From the NCBI RefSeq assembly GCF_003030345.1, contig NZ_CP028158.1:6324001-6388000 (forward strand): a DNA stretch of 64,000 nt. The letters run 5' to 3'. Of this stretch, positions 7,560-16,505 are shown in pieces. The notes beneath the pieces were generated by a model. It searched no databases and was not told where the DNA came from. It saw only the letters and a program-made list of their open reading frames with translations. This DNA comes from Plantactinospora sp. BC1 (lineage in GTDB: Bacteria; Actinomycetota; Actinomycetes; Mycobacteriales; Micromonosporaceae). The position numbers were made by a program, and so were the translations under genes. How positions within the stretch are numbered: the stretch's first letter is position 1; each line of letters opens with the position of its first letter.

Positions 7560-8210
7560 GCGCCGCCCGGGGCCGCGCTGGCCGGGGTCGCCGCCGCGAC
7601 CGGGCTACCCGGTCGGCCCGCCGAGCCGGAGCGGCCGCTCGGGATGGTGGCGGGGCTGCGGAACCCGGCGCTGACCCGGCCGGCGGTGGTCTTCGCCGGG
7701 GTGGCGCTGGCGTCCGGCATCGTCGTCACGTTCCTGCCGTCCGTGCTGACCGACGCCCCGGCGAGCCTGATCGCGCTCGGGCTGCTCGCGCAGGCGGTCA
7801 CCGCGCCGCTGACCCGCTGGTGGGCCGGCCGGTACACCGACCGGCATCCGTTCGCCCCGCTGCTCGGCTGCGGCGTGTTCGTCGCCGCGTCGGGCGTCGC
7901 GATCCTCGCCGTGACCGGGCACCCCGTCGCGTTCGTCATCGGGATGCTGCTCTTCGGGGCCGGCTTCGGCGTCGCGCAGAACGCCAGCCTGACCAGCATG
8001 CTGCGGCAGGTGTCACCGGCCGGGTACGGGACGGTCAGCGCGGTCTGGAACCTGGCCTACGACGCCGGAATCGGCCTCGGCGCGGTCGGCTTCGGTCTCG
8101 TCGCCGCCGGTACCGGCTATCCGGCGGCGCTCGCCATCACCGTACTGGTGATGCTCTCCGCCCTCGCCGCGCTGCCGCGATCCGGACGGCTGAACCCTCA
8201 CACCAGGTAG
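7560..8210 (+). pseudogene. MFS transporter fragment (N-terminal half missing)
   Basis: About 215 residues match the C-terminal half of a major facilitator permease: a loop (GLPGRPAEPERPLGMVAGL), then about six hydrophobic segments with a central WWAGRYTDRHP loop resembling the motif-A region and the GFGVAQNASLTSML segment typical of multidrug-type MFS carriers. Normal MFS proteins have about 400 residues and twelve helices, so the first half is absent. No Shine-Dalgarno or convincing start precedes it, and the upstream 200 bases hold only hairpins and the end of the toxin operon. It is almost certainly a non-functional remnant. Its last 13 bases overlap the convergent membrane protein gene. 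Confidence 0.8.
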
Positions 8211-9262
8211 TAGCCGAGGAAGGCCACCGGGGCGGCCAGGAAGCAGATCAGGAAACCGAGCCGGGCGTACCGGGCGGGACGGCCGACGATCATCCTCGGC
8301 TTGCCCCAGATGCTGAGCGCGAGATAGCCGAGGAAGAACGCCATCGTCGGCAGTCCGGCGCAGCTCCACGAGAAGACGGCGAGGGTACCGGTGTCGAAGC
8401 CCTTGTTCTGCTGCACCTCGGCGACGGAGAGCAGCACCCAGATGACGACCATCAGGAAACCGGCACAGATCAGATAGACCGTCGTCGCCCGGGCCAGCGA
8501 CGACATCGACGGGAAGAGCGGCGCCTGCTGGGCCATCGTCTCGGTCTGCACGATCAGCACGTCGGCGCCGTCCGCCGACTGCCGGGCCAGCTCCAGCTCG
8601 CGCAGCGGGTCGACCGGCCGGGCCGGCGGCATCCCCGGACCCGCGCCGGAGACCGCGCCGGCGCCGGACGGCGACACCTCCGGGGGCAGTCGCGGACCGG
8701 GCACCGGGCCGGTCGCCGGGGTCGCCGGCAGTGCGCGCCGCGCCGGACCGGCCGGCAGTTCCGGGTACGCCGTGCCGCCCGCCGGATCCGCCCCGCTCCC
8801 CGGATCACCCGGGTAGCCCGGCGAGCCCGAGGCGGTCGGGGAACCCGATGCGGTTGAAGAACCCGATGCGCCCGGGAAACCCGGAGCGGCTGACGGGTTG
8901 CCGTGACCGGTCGGCCGGTAGACGTGCCCGGCCGGCGGTGGCGGCTCGGGCAGGTTCACCTGGTCCGGTCCGGCGTACTGGGCCGGCACGGTGGGATGCC
9001 CGGGTGACCCGGGTGGCGGATACCAGCCGGCTTGCGGGGGCGGCGGGCCGGGCATCGGCGGGGCCGTCGGGATCGACTTGCCGATCATCTGGCCGAGCGC
9101 GGTCAACCGCTGCTGCTGCACCGCGAGCCGCTGGTCGAGCCGGTCGGCGGCGGCACCCGTCGTCCCGCGCGCCTCGGCGAGCTGGGCGGCGGTCCGCTCA
9201 CCGCTGCGACGCAGCTCGTGCAGGTGCCGGGCCAGGGCCGCGTACTCGGCGAAGCTCGCCAC
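8198..9262 (-). CDS. Proline-rich membrane protein, partner of the FtsK-like ATPase
   Basis: A 354-residue protein in three parts: an N-terminal coiled-coil region (about residues 1-60, QRLAVQQQRLTALGQMIG), a long low-complexity Pro/Gly/Ser linker (about 65-220, with repeats such as TASGSP), and a C-terminal block of three membrane helices (from AGFLMVVIWVLLSV through LGYLALSIW to FLAAPVAFLGYYLV). The GTG start follows the ATPase stop after one base, so the two form an operon. The layout suggests a membrane anchor whose cytosolic coiled coil works with the ATPase; this is inference from adjacency. No named family recognised. Confidence 0.75.
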   Translation of the reverse strand: MASFAEYAALARHLHELRRSGERTAAQLAEARGTTGAAADRLDQRLAVQQQRLTALGQMIGKSIPTAPPMPGPPPPQAGWYPPPGSPGHPTVPAQYAGPDQVNLPEPPPPAGHVYRPTGHGNPSAAPGFPGASGSSTASGSPTASGSPGYPGDPGSGADPAGGTAYPELPAGPARRALPATPATGPVPGPRLPPEVSPSGAGAVSGAGPGMPPARPVDPLRELELARQSADGADVLIVQTETMAQQAPLFPSMSSLARATTVYLICAGFLMVVIWVLLSVAEVQQNKGFDTGTLAVFSWSCAGLPTMAFFLGYLALSIWGKPRMIVGRPARYARLGFLICFLAAPVAFLGYYLV

Positions 9263-9263
9263 C

Positions 9264-11816
9264 TCAGTTCCCCTCCTCGTCGTCGTGCTCGTGGCCGGCC
9301 CGGACGAACGGCACGATCAGACGTACCCGCTGGTCGTGCCGGTCGACCAGCAGCGCCCGGTTCGCCCTCGGGGTGTAGGCCAGGTCGTGCTGCCCGAGAT
9401 ACATGCCCAGCTCCGCACCGGGCACGTTCAGCGCGACCAGGCAGGCGACGTCGTCCCGGTTGCTCGACCCGCCGATGTCGTCGGAGAGCCGGCGCAGCCC
9501 ACGCCACCAGCCGAGCAGGTGCACCCCGTACGCCGGGCCCTGCCGGAGCATCGCCTGGAGGTCGTCCAGCCCGGACCGGTAGTTCTCGTCCCGGACGCCG
9601 AGCATGCCGCTGGCACCGTCCATGCCGTACCCGACCAGGAAGGTCCGGGCGGCCGGCGGCCCGTCGGCCGGCTGGGCGGCGAGCTTGCGCAGCTCCTCGC
9701 GGAGTCCGGCGGCGTCGAGCCGGTCGACGGGGTGCCCGGCCCCGGTCAGCTCGGCGATCGTCGCCTCGGCGACCTCGTCGGCGACCGCGACCAGCGGCGC
9801 GACCAGGAACCGGGCGCTGCCCGGGGTGTGCTGCCGGGCCAGGCTGACCGTGGCGGCGTGCAGCACGCTGGCCCCGACCGGCGAGGTGCCGACCACCGCC
9901 AGGTGCCGGCCCGGCGTGGCGTCCAGCGGGAAGAGCGCCGAGGTGAGGTCCACGTCGACGGTACGACCGACCAGCGCCAACGGCCGCCGTCCACCCGGGA
10001 CCAGTCCCCGGTACGTCGGATCGTCCTCGACGTGCGCCGACTCGTACCCCCGGAAGACCGCCGGTGGCCGCGAGCCCGGCTTGCGGGCCTGCCACAGCTC
10101 GTGCCGCAGCTGGGCCACCTCGGCGGCGCTGGCGTGCGCGTCGGGAAACTGCACCACGGTGTTGGCGGCGGTCAGCCCGGCGGCCGGGTTGACGATCGCC
10201 GAGCCGATCGGCAGCGCCCCGGCGGCGTCGTTGAGCGCGTCCAGCACTCCCCCGCCGCCGGGCAGGGCCACCCGGAGCGGGAACTGCCCGAAGATCGAGT
10301 CCGTCTTGCCGTAGAGCGCCTCGATCCCGGTCATGCTCTGGCTGGCCAGCACCAGGTGGATGCCGTAGGAGCGACCCTTGCGGGCCAGCTCCTCCAACAG
10401 CGAGACCGCCTCTCTCGCCACCGCGTCGTTGCCGGCGAAGAGCACGTGGAACTCGTCGATCACCGCCACGATCCTCGGCACCGGCCTGCCGGCGTCCCGG
10501 ACCAGGTCGGCCAGTTTGGTCACGCCGTGCCGCTTCAGCGCCGAGGCCCGCCGGTTCAACTCGCGGCGCAGCTCGCGGAGCACGGCGACGCCGTACTCCC
10601 GGTCGGACTCGATGCCGACCGCCCGGGCGTGCGGAATCCACGACGGGTCCCGGCCGGTCGGCACGAACTCGGTGAAGCTGACGCCCTCCTTGAAGTCGAG
10701 CAGATAGAGCGACAGCTCGTCGGGGGAGTAGCGGGCGGCGAGTCCATAGAGGACGTCGAGCAGGAAGACGGTCTTGCCGGCGCCGGTCCGACCGCCGACC
10801 AGCCAGTGCGGGGTCTGGTCGTCGAAGGCGCAGATCACCGGCTCCCGGCCGGCGCGGCCGACCACCGCGCGCAGCCCGTTGCCGGACGACTCGGCCCAGG
10901 GGCGGGCCGGCAGCAGGTCGGTGAACTCGAAACTCGACTCGCGCCGGTAGACCTCGCCGAGCCGGTCGGCCAGCGCCGCGACCGCACCGGCCGGCGGTTC
11001 GCCGTCCAGGCGTACCGGGGCGGCGAGTCCGGTGCCGTCCGAACTGAACGGATGGCCGGGCGGGTCGCCGATCCAGGCGTACCCCTGCGGGTCGAGCCGG
11101 ACGTGCGTGGTGCCGCCCAGCGGCGGCGGGGCGACCCCGATCGTCCGGGACGGATATCCGGCGGCGATCACGCAGATCCCGGCGGTCGGTCCGGCGTGGG
11201 TGAGCGCGGCGAGCCGACCGAGCTCCCGCCCCTCCGGCAGCGAGGCGGCGACCAGGAGCAGCAGTTCCGGGGTACCGGTGGTGGCCTGCTGGGCGGCCCG
11301 GGCGTGCCGTTCGGCCGCGTCGAGCACGGCGGTGATCTCCGCCTCGGTGGTGGCCGGCGGCGGCACCGCCCCGGCCTCGACCAGCACCCGCAGCGGCAGG
11401 AAGGTGGCGCCGAGCGCGGCGCTGTCCAGGGCGGACACCCGCACCGAGCCGGCCGGCGCGGCGGCGAGCAGCCGCACCACCAGGGTACGCAGCAGCGCCG
11501 CGACCCGGCTGTCCCGGGCGTCGGTGTCGATCGCCAGGTGGGTGCCGCCGCTCAGCGGTACGACCGCCGGAAAGCTTCCGTCCACGGTGCTCGCCACGCC
11601 GAGCCGCACCGGCAGCGGGCCGGCGAAGAACCGGGCCGGCTCGGGTTCGCCGCTGACCGCCTCGCCGACCCGGCGCAGCCGGGCCACGATGTCGGCGGTC
11701 TCGCCGGAGTCGGGCGGCGGCTGGAGCCGGGCCAGCGCGTGCCGGGCCGCGTCCAGATGCGCCCGGGCCTGCCGGTGGGCGGCCACCGCCCGTCCGAATG
11801 TGGCTGCGAGTCCCAC
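9264..11816 (-). CDS. FtsK/SpoIIIE-type ATPase
   Basis: The 850-residue protein has no membrane segment. Its central RecA-like motor domain carries Walker A (GGRTGAGKT, about residues 340-350), the downstream YLLDFKEGVSF strand typical of FtsK/SpoIIIE/EccC motors, and Walker B (RIVAVIDEFHVLF). About 300 residues precede it (helical start, then a SVRVSALD and TPELLLLVAAS region that looks like a degenerate P-loop fold), and about 250 residues follow. Soluble FtsK-like ATPases of this kind move DNA or protein through a membrane complex; the substrate is unknown. GTG at 11816 is preceded by a GGGGGCAGG site. The downstream gene encodes its likely membrane partner. Confidence 0.85.
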   Translation of the reverse strand: MGLAATFGRAVAAHRQARAHLDAARHALARLQPPPDSGETADIVARLRRVGEAVSGEPEPARFFAGPLPVRLGVASTVDGSFPAVVPLSGGTHLAIDTDARDSRVAALLRTLVVRLLAAAPAGSVRVSALDSAALGATFLPLRVLVEAGAVPPPATTEAEITAVLDAAERHARAAQQATTGTPELLLLVAASLPEGRELGRLAALTHAGPTAGICVIAAGYPSRTIGVAPPPLGGTTHVRLDPQGYAWIGDPPGHPFSSDGTGLAAPVRLDGEPPAGAVAALADRLGEVYRRESSFEFTDLLPARPWAESSGNGLRAVVGRAGREPVICAFDDQTPHWLVGGRTGAGKTVFLLDVLYGLAARYSPDELSLYLLDFKEGVSFTEFVPTGRDPSWIPHARAVGIESDREYGVAVLRELRRELNRRASALKRHGVTKLADLVRDAGRPVPRIVAVIDEFHVLFAGNDAVAREAVSLLEELARKGRSYGIHLVLASQSMTGIEALYGKTDSIFGQFPLRVALPGGGGVLDALNDAAGALPIGSAIVNPAAGLTAANTVVQFPDAHASAAEVAQLRHELWQARKPGSRPPAVFRGYESAHVEDDPTYRGLVPGGRRPLALVGRTVDVDLTSALFPLDATPGRHLAVVGTSPVGASVLHAATVSLARQHTPGSARFLVAPLVAVADEVAEATIAELTGAGHPVDRLDAAGLREELRKLAAQPADGPPAARTFLVGYGMDGASGMLGVRDENYRSGLDDLQAMLRQGPAYGVHLLGWWRGLRRLSDDIGGSSNRDDVACLVALNVPGAELGMYLGQHDLAYTPRANRALLVDRHDQRVRLIVPFVRAGHEHDDEEGN

Positions 11817-11851
11817 CCTGCCCCCAACCGCCGGTACGCGTAGTCACCGGA

Positions 11852-11880
11852 ACACTAACCGAAGCCGGCACGGGAACGAA
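11852..11880 (-). promoter_or_regulatory. Probable promoter of the FtsK-like operon
   Basis: Read on the minus strand, TTCGTT (11880-11875) and TAGTGT (11857-11852) are spaced by 17 bp, about 36 nt upstream of the GTG start. Confidence 0.4.
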
Positions 11881-11937
11881 CCATGCTGGCCCCGAGCCGC
11901 GTCCCGGCCCCCGGCGACCTGCGGATCCGAACCCGGC

Positions 11938-13095
11938 TCAGGTCAGCGCGGGGGTGGCGGTCAGGGCTCGGACGCGCTCGTAGAGGGCCAGATAGGACCG
12001 GGCCATCACCTCGGGGGTGAACCGCCGGGCGGCCTCGGCCCGGCAGCGGCGCGGGTCGATCCGCTCCGCGCCGAGGACGAGCGCCGCCAACTCGTCCTCG
12101 TCCTCGGTCAGCAGACCCGTCTCACCGTGCTGGATCAACTCCGGCAGGCAGCCCTGGGCCAGCCCGACGACCGGTGTGCCGAGGGCGAGGGACTCGACCA
12201 CGGCCGTACCACCGGGTTCGGCCCAACGCAGCGGAAACAGCGTCGCCCGGGCGGTGGCGACCAGGTCGTCGCGCTGCCGCCCGGCCACCGTGCCGACCCA
12301 ACGCACCCGTACCCCGTCGACGTGCGGCGCGACGTGTTCCCGCCAGAACTGGACGTCGGGGTTGGCCGCCGCCACCGGATCGTCCGCGGCGGCGGCAAGG
12401 TCGGCGGGCTGCCGGTACGGCCCGACCGGGCCGGCGAGGACCAGGTCGAACCCGGCCCGGTGGGCCAACCGGGCGGCGAGGTCCTGGCCCTTGCCCGGGT
12501 TGATCCGGCCGAGCACCAGGACGTGCCCGGCCTTGTCGACGGGGCGACGCCGGTCCGCGCCGGTGGCCAGCGGGGTGGCCAGGTGGACGTACCCGACCGA
12601 GTGGTCGCGCAGCGCCTGTGGAGCGCGGGCGAGTTGCGAGGCGGAGACGCCGTTGACGCGCACCCGGTCGGCGCCGTCGAAGTTGCCGTACAGCTCGGGG
12701 TGCTTGGCCAGGTCCCAGTGCAGGGTGTGCAGCACCGGCGGGGCGTCCGGGCCGAGCGCGGCCAGGGTGGCCAGGCCGGCCGCCTCGACGTGGTCGTGCA
12801 CCAGGTCGATGTCGTCGCGGTCCCGTAGCGTACGCACCACCGCGTGCAGGTGGCTCTGCACCACCCCGCACGCCTGGTTGTACGGCCGTTGCAGGCTGCC
12901 GAACTGGCCGTCGGCGAAGACCGCGAGCCGTTCGTCGACGGGTAGTTCACTGCTGCCGACCGTGGCCAGCACCACCCGTACGCCGAGCCGGCGCAGTTCG
13001 GGTACGAGGGTGGCGATCACGTTCTCGATCCCGCCGTACCCGTTCGGCGGCACCGGCAGCCACGGGCCGGCGTTGACCAGTACGGTGAGGCTCAT
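11938..13095 (-). CDS. Family 4 glycosyltransferase
   Basis: A 385-residue GT-B enzyme. The N-terminal domain shows the glycine-rich loop (PPNGYGGIENV). The C-terminal nucleotide-sugar domain shows VLGRINPGKGQD and the E-x7-E retaining motif (EPGGTAVVESLALGTPVV). It starts inside the last codons of the glucosyl-3-phosphoglycerate synthase gene (ATGA overlap), so the two are co-translated. GT4 enzymes beside gpgS act in glucosylglycerate-type compatible solutes or the polysaccharides primed by them; a mannosyl- or glucosyltransferase extending the GpgS product is plausible but inferred. Family assignment is firm, donor and acceptor are not known. Confidence 0.88.
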   Translation of the reverse strand: MSLTVLVNAGPWLPVPPNGYGGIENVIATLVPELRRLGVRVVLATVGSSELPVDERLAVFADGQFGSLQRPYNQACGVVQSHLHAVVRTLRDRDDIDLVHDHVEAAGLATLAALGPDAPPVLHTLHWDLAKHPELYGNFDGADRVRVNGVSASQLARAPQALRDHSVGYVHLATPLATGADRRRPVDKAGHVLVLGRINPGKGQDLAARLAHRAGFDLVLAGPVGPYRQPADLAAAADDPVAAANPDVQFWREHVAPHVDGVRVRWVGTVAGRQRDDLVATARATLFPLRWAEPGGTAVVESLALGTPVVGLAQGCLPELIQHGETGLLTEDEDELAALVLGAERIDPRRCRAEAARRFTPEVMARSYLALYERVRALTATPALT

Positions 13096-14147
13096 GCGCC
13101 GGTCACCGCCGTTCCGGCGACCGCCAGCCGGCGGGCCCGACCGCGGGCGGCCCGCATCCGCCGGGCGACGCTGGCCAGCGGTGGGCGTTCGGCCACCGAC
13201 ACGTCGGTGACCACCACCTCCCGGTCCAGGTTGGGCAGTGGCTGCTCACCGCCACGGCGGAACTGGGTGAGCGCGGCCGTCGGTGGCACCGGCTCGGTGA
13301 CCAGTCCGCGCCGGTGCAGCCGGGTCCAGACGGTGTAGAGAATCTGCGCCGACATCCGGCCCAATCCCTCGGTGTCCTGGTGCCGGTGGAACCGCTCGCC
13401 GAGGTCGACCTGGGCCAGGGCGTCCAGCCCGACCAGTTCCAGCAGGTCGATCAGCATGGCGATCTCGACGCCGTACCCGGAGACGAACGGGATCTGTTCC
13501 AGCACCTCCCGGCGGCCGGCGTACTCCCCCGCGAGCGGCTGGACGAAGCCCGCCAGTTCCGGCCAGAACATGCTGATCAGGGGCCGGGCCATCAACTCGG
13601 TGACCCGGCCGCCGCCGTCCGGCTCCACGGTGCCGCCGCCGACCAGCGGGCGGTGGTAGAAGCCCTTGACGAACGCGACGGTCGGGTCGGCGAGCAGCGG
13701 CCCGACCAGCCCGGTGACGAACCGGGGCGAGAAGCGGCGCAGGTCGGCGTCGACGAAGGCGACGATGTCGCCGGTGGCGGCGGCCAGTCCGGACCAGAGA
13801 GCGTCACCCTTGCCGTCGAGCCGGGGCAACCCCCGGGTCATCTCGTCCTGGCTCACCACCCGGGCCCCGGCGGCGGCGGCCACCGCCGCGGTCGCGTCGG
13901 TGGAGCGGGAGTCCACCACGATCAATTCGTCGATGACCGGGCTCTTCTCGACGAGGTGCCGACGCAGCGTACCGACGATGGTGCCGACGGTCGCCTCCTC
14001 GTTACGGGCCGGTAACACCACGCTGACCCGCTGTTCCCCCTTGCTCCTGAGCAGTCGCCGGCTCGTCCACTTCGACGAGTTCCCGGTACGGTACGTGGTC
14101 CACGCCTCCACCACGGGTGGAACGGTCGCTTCTGTATGCCGCCGCAC
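13092..14147 (-). CDS. gpgS: Glucosyl-3-phosphoglycerate synthase
   Basis: The 351-residue GT81 enzyme joins glucose from NDP-glucose to 3-phosphoglycerate, the first step towards glucosylglycerate and methylglucose lipopolysaccharide-type products. Diagnostic stretches are VSVVLPARNEEATVGTIV (nucleotide-sugar site), AFVDADLRRF (metal-binding D-A-D), the GFYHRP loop, and the end signature DLGERFHRHQDT. GTG at 14147 follows a GGGGGGTC stretch and gives a normal family length. Overlap with the GT4 gene by ATGA implies a coupled two-gene operon. Divergent from the Gfo/Idh gene across 219 bp. The assignment rests on strong motif agreement with characterised actinobacterial GpgS. Confidence 0.92.
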   Translation of the reverse strand: MRRHTEATVPPVVEAWTTYRTGNSSKWTSRRLLRSKGEQRVSVVLPARNEEATVGTIVGTLRRHLVEKSPVIDELIVVDSRSTDATAAVAAAAGARVVSQDEMTRGLPRLDGKGDALWSGLAAATGDIVAFVDADLRRFSPRFVTGLVGPLLADPTVAFVKGFYHRPLVGGGTVEPDGGGRVTELMARPLISMFWPELAGFVQPLAGEYAGRREVLEQIPFVSGYGVEIAMLIDLLELVGLDALAQVDLGERFHRHQDTEGLGRMSAQILYTVWTRLHRRGLVTEPVPPTAALTQFRRGGEQPLPNLDREVVVTDVSVAERPPLASVARRMRAARGRARRLAVAGTAVTGA

Positions 14148-14366
14148 GGGCAGACCCCCCCAATGTCACGATCCGCAGCACCGGGCTGAACAGTTTCCCC
14201 GGGCCGCTCGGGCAAACCCGAGATCGGCTAACAGCTTGATCTCCAAATCACGGCGTCCCCGAGGCGGCCGGGTGAACGCTTCGTTTCGCCGCCGCCGGGA
14301 GGTTTCCCGACGGCCGGGGCCGGAGAAGGCGAAGATCCGATCTGGTCGGGGATCAGGAGGTCGAGG

Positions 14367-15350
14367 ATGCAGGTCTGCCGGGTTGGGCTGATCGGTGCGG
14401 GTGGTGTGGCGCAGCGGCACGCGCGGGTACTCTCGGACTTCGACGACGTACGGATCGTCGGGGTCACCGACGTGGTGCCGGAGGCGGCCACGCGGCTGGC
14501 CGAGTCAACCCGGGCGCGGTTCTTCCCGGACGTCGACGCGCTGCTCGCGGCGGACCTGGACGCGGTCTACGTCTGCGTGCCGCCCTTCGCGCACGGTGCG
14601 GCCGAGGAGGCGGTGCTGGCCGCCGGTCCGGCCCTCTTCGTGGAGAAACCGCTCGCCCTGGACCGGGAAACCGCGCTGCGGATCAACCGACTCGTCCGCG
14701 AGCGGGGAGCCGTGACGGCGGTCGGCCACCACTGGCGCTACCTGACCGTGGTCGACGAGGCTCGGCGGATTCTCGCCGACCGGCCGGTCCGGCTGGTCGC
14801 CGGGACCTGGCTGGACAGGGTACCGCCGGTCGCCTGGTGGCCCCGGCGGGACCGGTCCGGCGGGCCGGTGGTGGAGCAGGCCGCACACGTGCTCGACCTG
14901 GCCCGGCATCTCGTCGGCGAGGTGACGGAGGTCTGGGCCGCCGGCAACGGCACACCCCCGGAGGTGGCCGACGCGGACGTCGACGGCGCGACCGCCGCCG
15001 CGCTGCGGTTCGCGACCGGCGCGGTGGGCACGCTCGGCACCACCTGCGCGCTGGGCTGGAAGCACCGGGCCGGCCTGGAGGTGTACGCCGACGGCCTGGC
15101 GCTGTCGGTCGGCGAGGACGGCCTGCTGGTGCGGGACGGCGACGGCGAGCGCCGGATCGCGGGCGACCCGGAGCAGGGCCGGAGGGACGTCGACCGGGCC
15201 TTCGTCGACGCGGTCCGGGGAATCGGCGCGGACGTCCGGGTGCCCTATTCGGAAGCGCTCCGGACCCACCTGCTGGCGCTGGCGGTCGCCGAGTCGGCCG
15301 CGACCGGAGCGCTGGTCCGGGTACCGCCGCTGGAGCCGGCGAATGTCTGA
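14367..15350 (+). CDS. Gfo/Idh/MocA family oxidoreductase
   Basis: A 327-residue NAD(P)-dependent sugar oxidoreductase. The N-terminal Rossmann fold has GLIGAGGVAQRHARVL (nucleotide-binding GxGxxA-type loop) and the family-defining EKPLALDRE segment that carries the catalytic Lys. The C-terminal sheet domain holds the substrate. ATG at 14367 has AGGAGG 8 nt upstream. The last eight bases overlap the following MDR dehydrogenase gene. Substrates in this family are inositols, aldoses and nucleotide sugars; with gpgS and a GT4 nearby, a sugar or cyclitol substrate is likely but unproven. Confidence 0.9.
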   Translation: MQVCRVGLIGAGGVAQRHARVLSDFDDVRIVGVTDVVPEAATRLAESTRARFFPDVDALLAADLDAVYVCVPPFAHGAAEEAVLAAGPALFVEKPLALDRETALRINRLVRERGAVTAVGHHWRYLTVVDEARRILADRPVRLVAGTWLDRVPPVAWWPRRDRSGGPVVEQAAHVLDLARHLVGEVTEVWAAGNGTPPEVADADVDGATAAALRFATGAVGTLGTTCALGWKHRAGLEVYADGLALSVGEDGLLVRDGDGERRIAGDPEQGRRDVDRAFVDAVRGIGADVRVPYSEALRTHLLALAVAESAATGALVRVPPLEPANV

Positions 15351-16473
15351 GCGGGACCGGAACCTGGGGGTCGACCGGAACGTGGTGGTCGACCGGAACG
15401 TGGTGGTCAGCGGTCCGCACGAGGTGGCGCTCCGCCACGAGGTGCCGGAGCCGCTGACCGACGGCACCTTCCGGGTCGAGACCCTGTTCAGCGGCGTCTC
15501 CGCCGGCACCGAGCTGAGTTACGTCAAGGGCACCAACCCCTACCTGTCGGCCACCTGGGACGGCACACTCGGGCTCTTCGTCGAAGGGGCGCCGGAGACG
15601 CCGTACCCGGTGACCCGGCTCGGTTACATGGAGGTCGGCCGGGTGACCCGCAGTCGTACCCCGGCGGTCGCCGAGGGCGCGGTGGTGGCGATGACGTATG
15701 GGCACCGGACGGGGTACCGGGGCGACCCGCTCCTCGACCGGGTGGTGCCGGTACCGGCCGAACTGGATCCGCTGCTCGGGATCTACGTGGCGCACATGGG
15801 GCCGATCTGCGCCAACGGGCTGCTGCACGCCGCCGCCGACCTGTACGGCAGCGGCGTGCGGGACCTCGGCGACGGGGTGCGGGGGCGCCGGGTGGCGGTG
15901 ACCGGGGCGGGGGTGGTGGCGCTGTTGACCGCGCTCTTCGCCCGGCGGGCCGGTGCCGCCTCGGTGGTCGTACTCGATCCGACGCCGCAGCGGAGGGCGG
16001 TGGCTGAGGCGCTCGGCCTGGAGACCCTCGACCCGACCGCCGACGATCCGGCCGTGGTGTTGAAGACGCGGTGGCGGCACGCGGTCGACGACCGGGGCGC
16101 CGATGTCGTCTTCCAGTGCCGGGGCCAGTCCTCGGCACTGCATCTGGCGCTGCGGTTGCTCCGCCCGCAGGGCACCGTCGTCGACCTCGCCTTCTATCAG
16201 GGCGGCGCCGACCTGGTACGGCTCGGCGAGGAGTTCCACCACAACGGGCTCTCGCTGCGTTGCGCGCAGATCGGCCGGGTACCGCGCGGGCTGGCCCCCA
16301 CCTGGGACCGCGACCGCCTGTCGGCGGAGACGATCGCCCTGCTCCGGGACTACGGCGACCTGATCCGCGCGCACCTGGTCTCGGCGGTGCTGCCGTTCGA
16401 CGAGGCGCCCGCGCTGCTGATGGAGCTGGCCGCCGGTCGCCGGCACGAGGTGCAGGCGGTGCTCGCCGTCTGA
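15343..16473 (+). CDS. Zinc-less medium-chain dehydrogenase (BchC-like MDR)
   Basis: A 376-residue MDR-superfamily protein with a GroES-like N-terminal domain and a Rossmann domain (VAVTGAGVVALLTALFA, then VVVLDPTPQRR). At the place where zinc alcohol dehydrogenases have the catalytic Cys (GxCGTD) it reads SGVSAGTELS, and the four-Cys structural zinc lobe is absent, so it is probably zinc-independent, like the BchC subgroup. Start at 15343 overlaps the Gfo/Idh gene, giving a two-enzyme operon. The N-terminal extension (VDRNVVVDRNVVV) comes from an 18-bp tandem repeat. The paired reductase and dehydrogenase suggest sequential redox on one sugar-like substrate; this is inference. Confidence 0.85.
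   Translation: MSERDRNLGVDRNVVVDRNVVVSGPHEVALRHEVPEPLTDGTFRVETLFSGVSAGTELSYVKGTNPYLSATWDGTLGLFVEGAPETPYPVTRLGYMEVGRVTRSRTPAVAEGAVVAMTYGHRTGYRGDPLLDRVVPVPAELDPLLGIYVAHMGPICANGLLHAAADLYGSGVRDLGDGVRGRRVAVTGAGVVALLTALFARRAGAASVVVLDPTPQRRAVAEALGLETLDPTADDPAVVLKTRWRHAVDDRGADVVFQCRGQSSALHLALRLLRPQGTVVDLAFYQGGADLVRLGEEFHHNGLSLRCAQIGRVPRGLAPTWDRDRLSAETIALLRDYGDLIRAHLVSAVLPFDEAPALLMELAAGRRHEVQAVLAV
15355..15408. repeat. Three-copy 18-bp in-frame tandem repeat
   Basis: Three consecutive units begin GACCGGAAC; the second and third are identical (GACCGGAACGTGGTGGTC), the first has three differences. The repeat stays in frame and encodes DRN(V/L)-V at the MDR dehydrogenase N-terminus, so copy number changes would not disrupt the gene. 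Confidence 0.85.
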
Positions 16474-16505
16474 GCGGGACAGCCCCGAGGCGGCCGGTGC
16501 GCGCG

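Noticed and set aside
7531-7560. A tRNA T-arm-like sequence (GGTTTGAAG) that could mark an attachment site
   Set aside because: The T-loop consensus is not met, no acceptor stem or anticodon arm can be found nearby, and no integrase is present.
11938-13095. Naming the GT4 as mannosylglucosylglycerate synthase
   Set aside because: The family and the gpgS coupling allow it, but no substrate-specific residues could be checked, so only the family is given.
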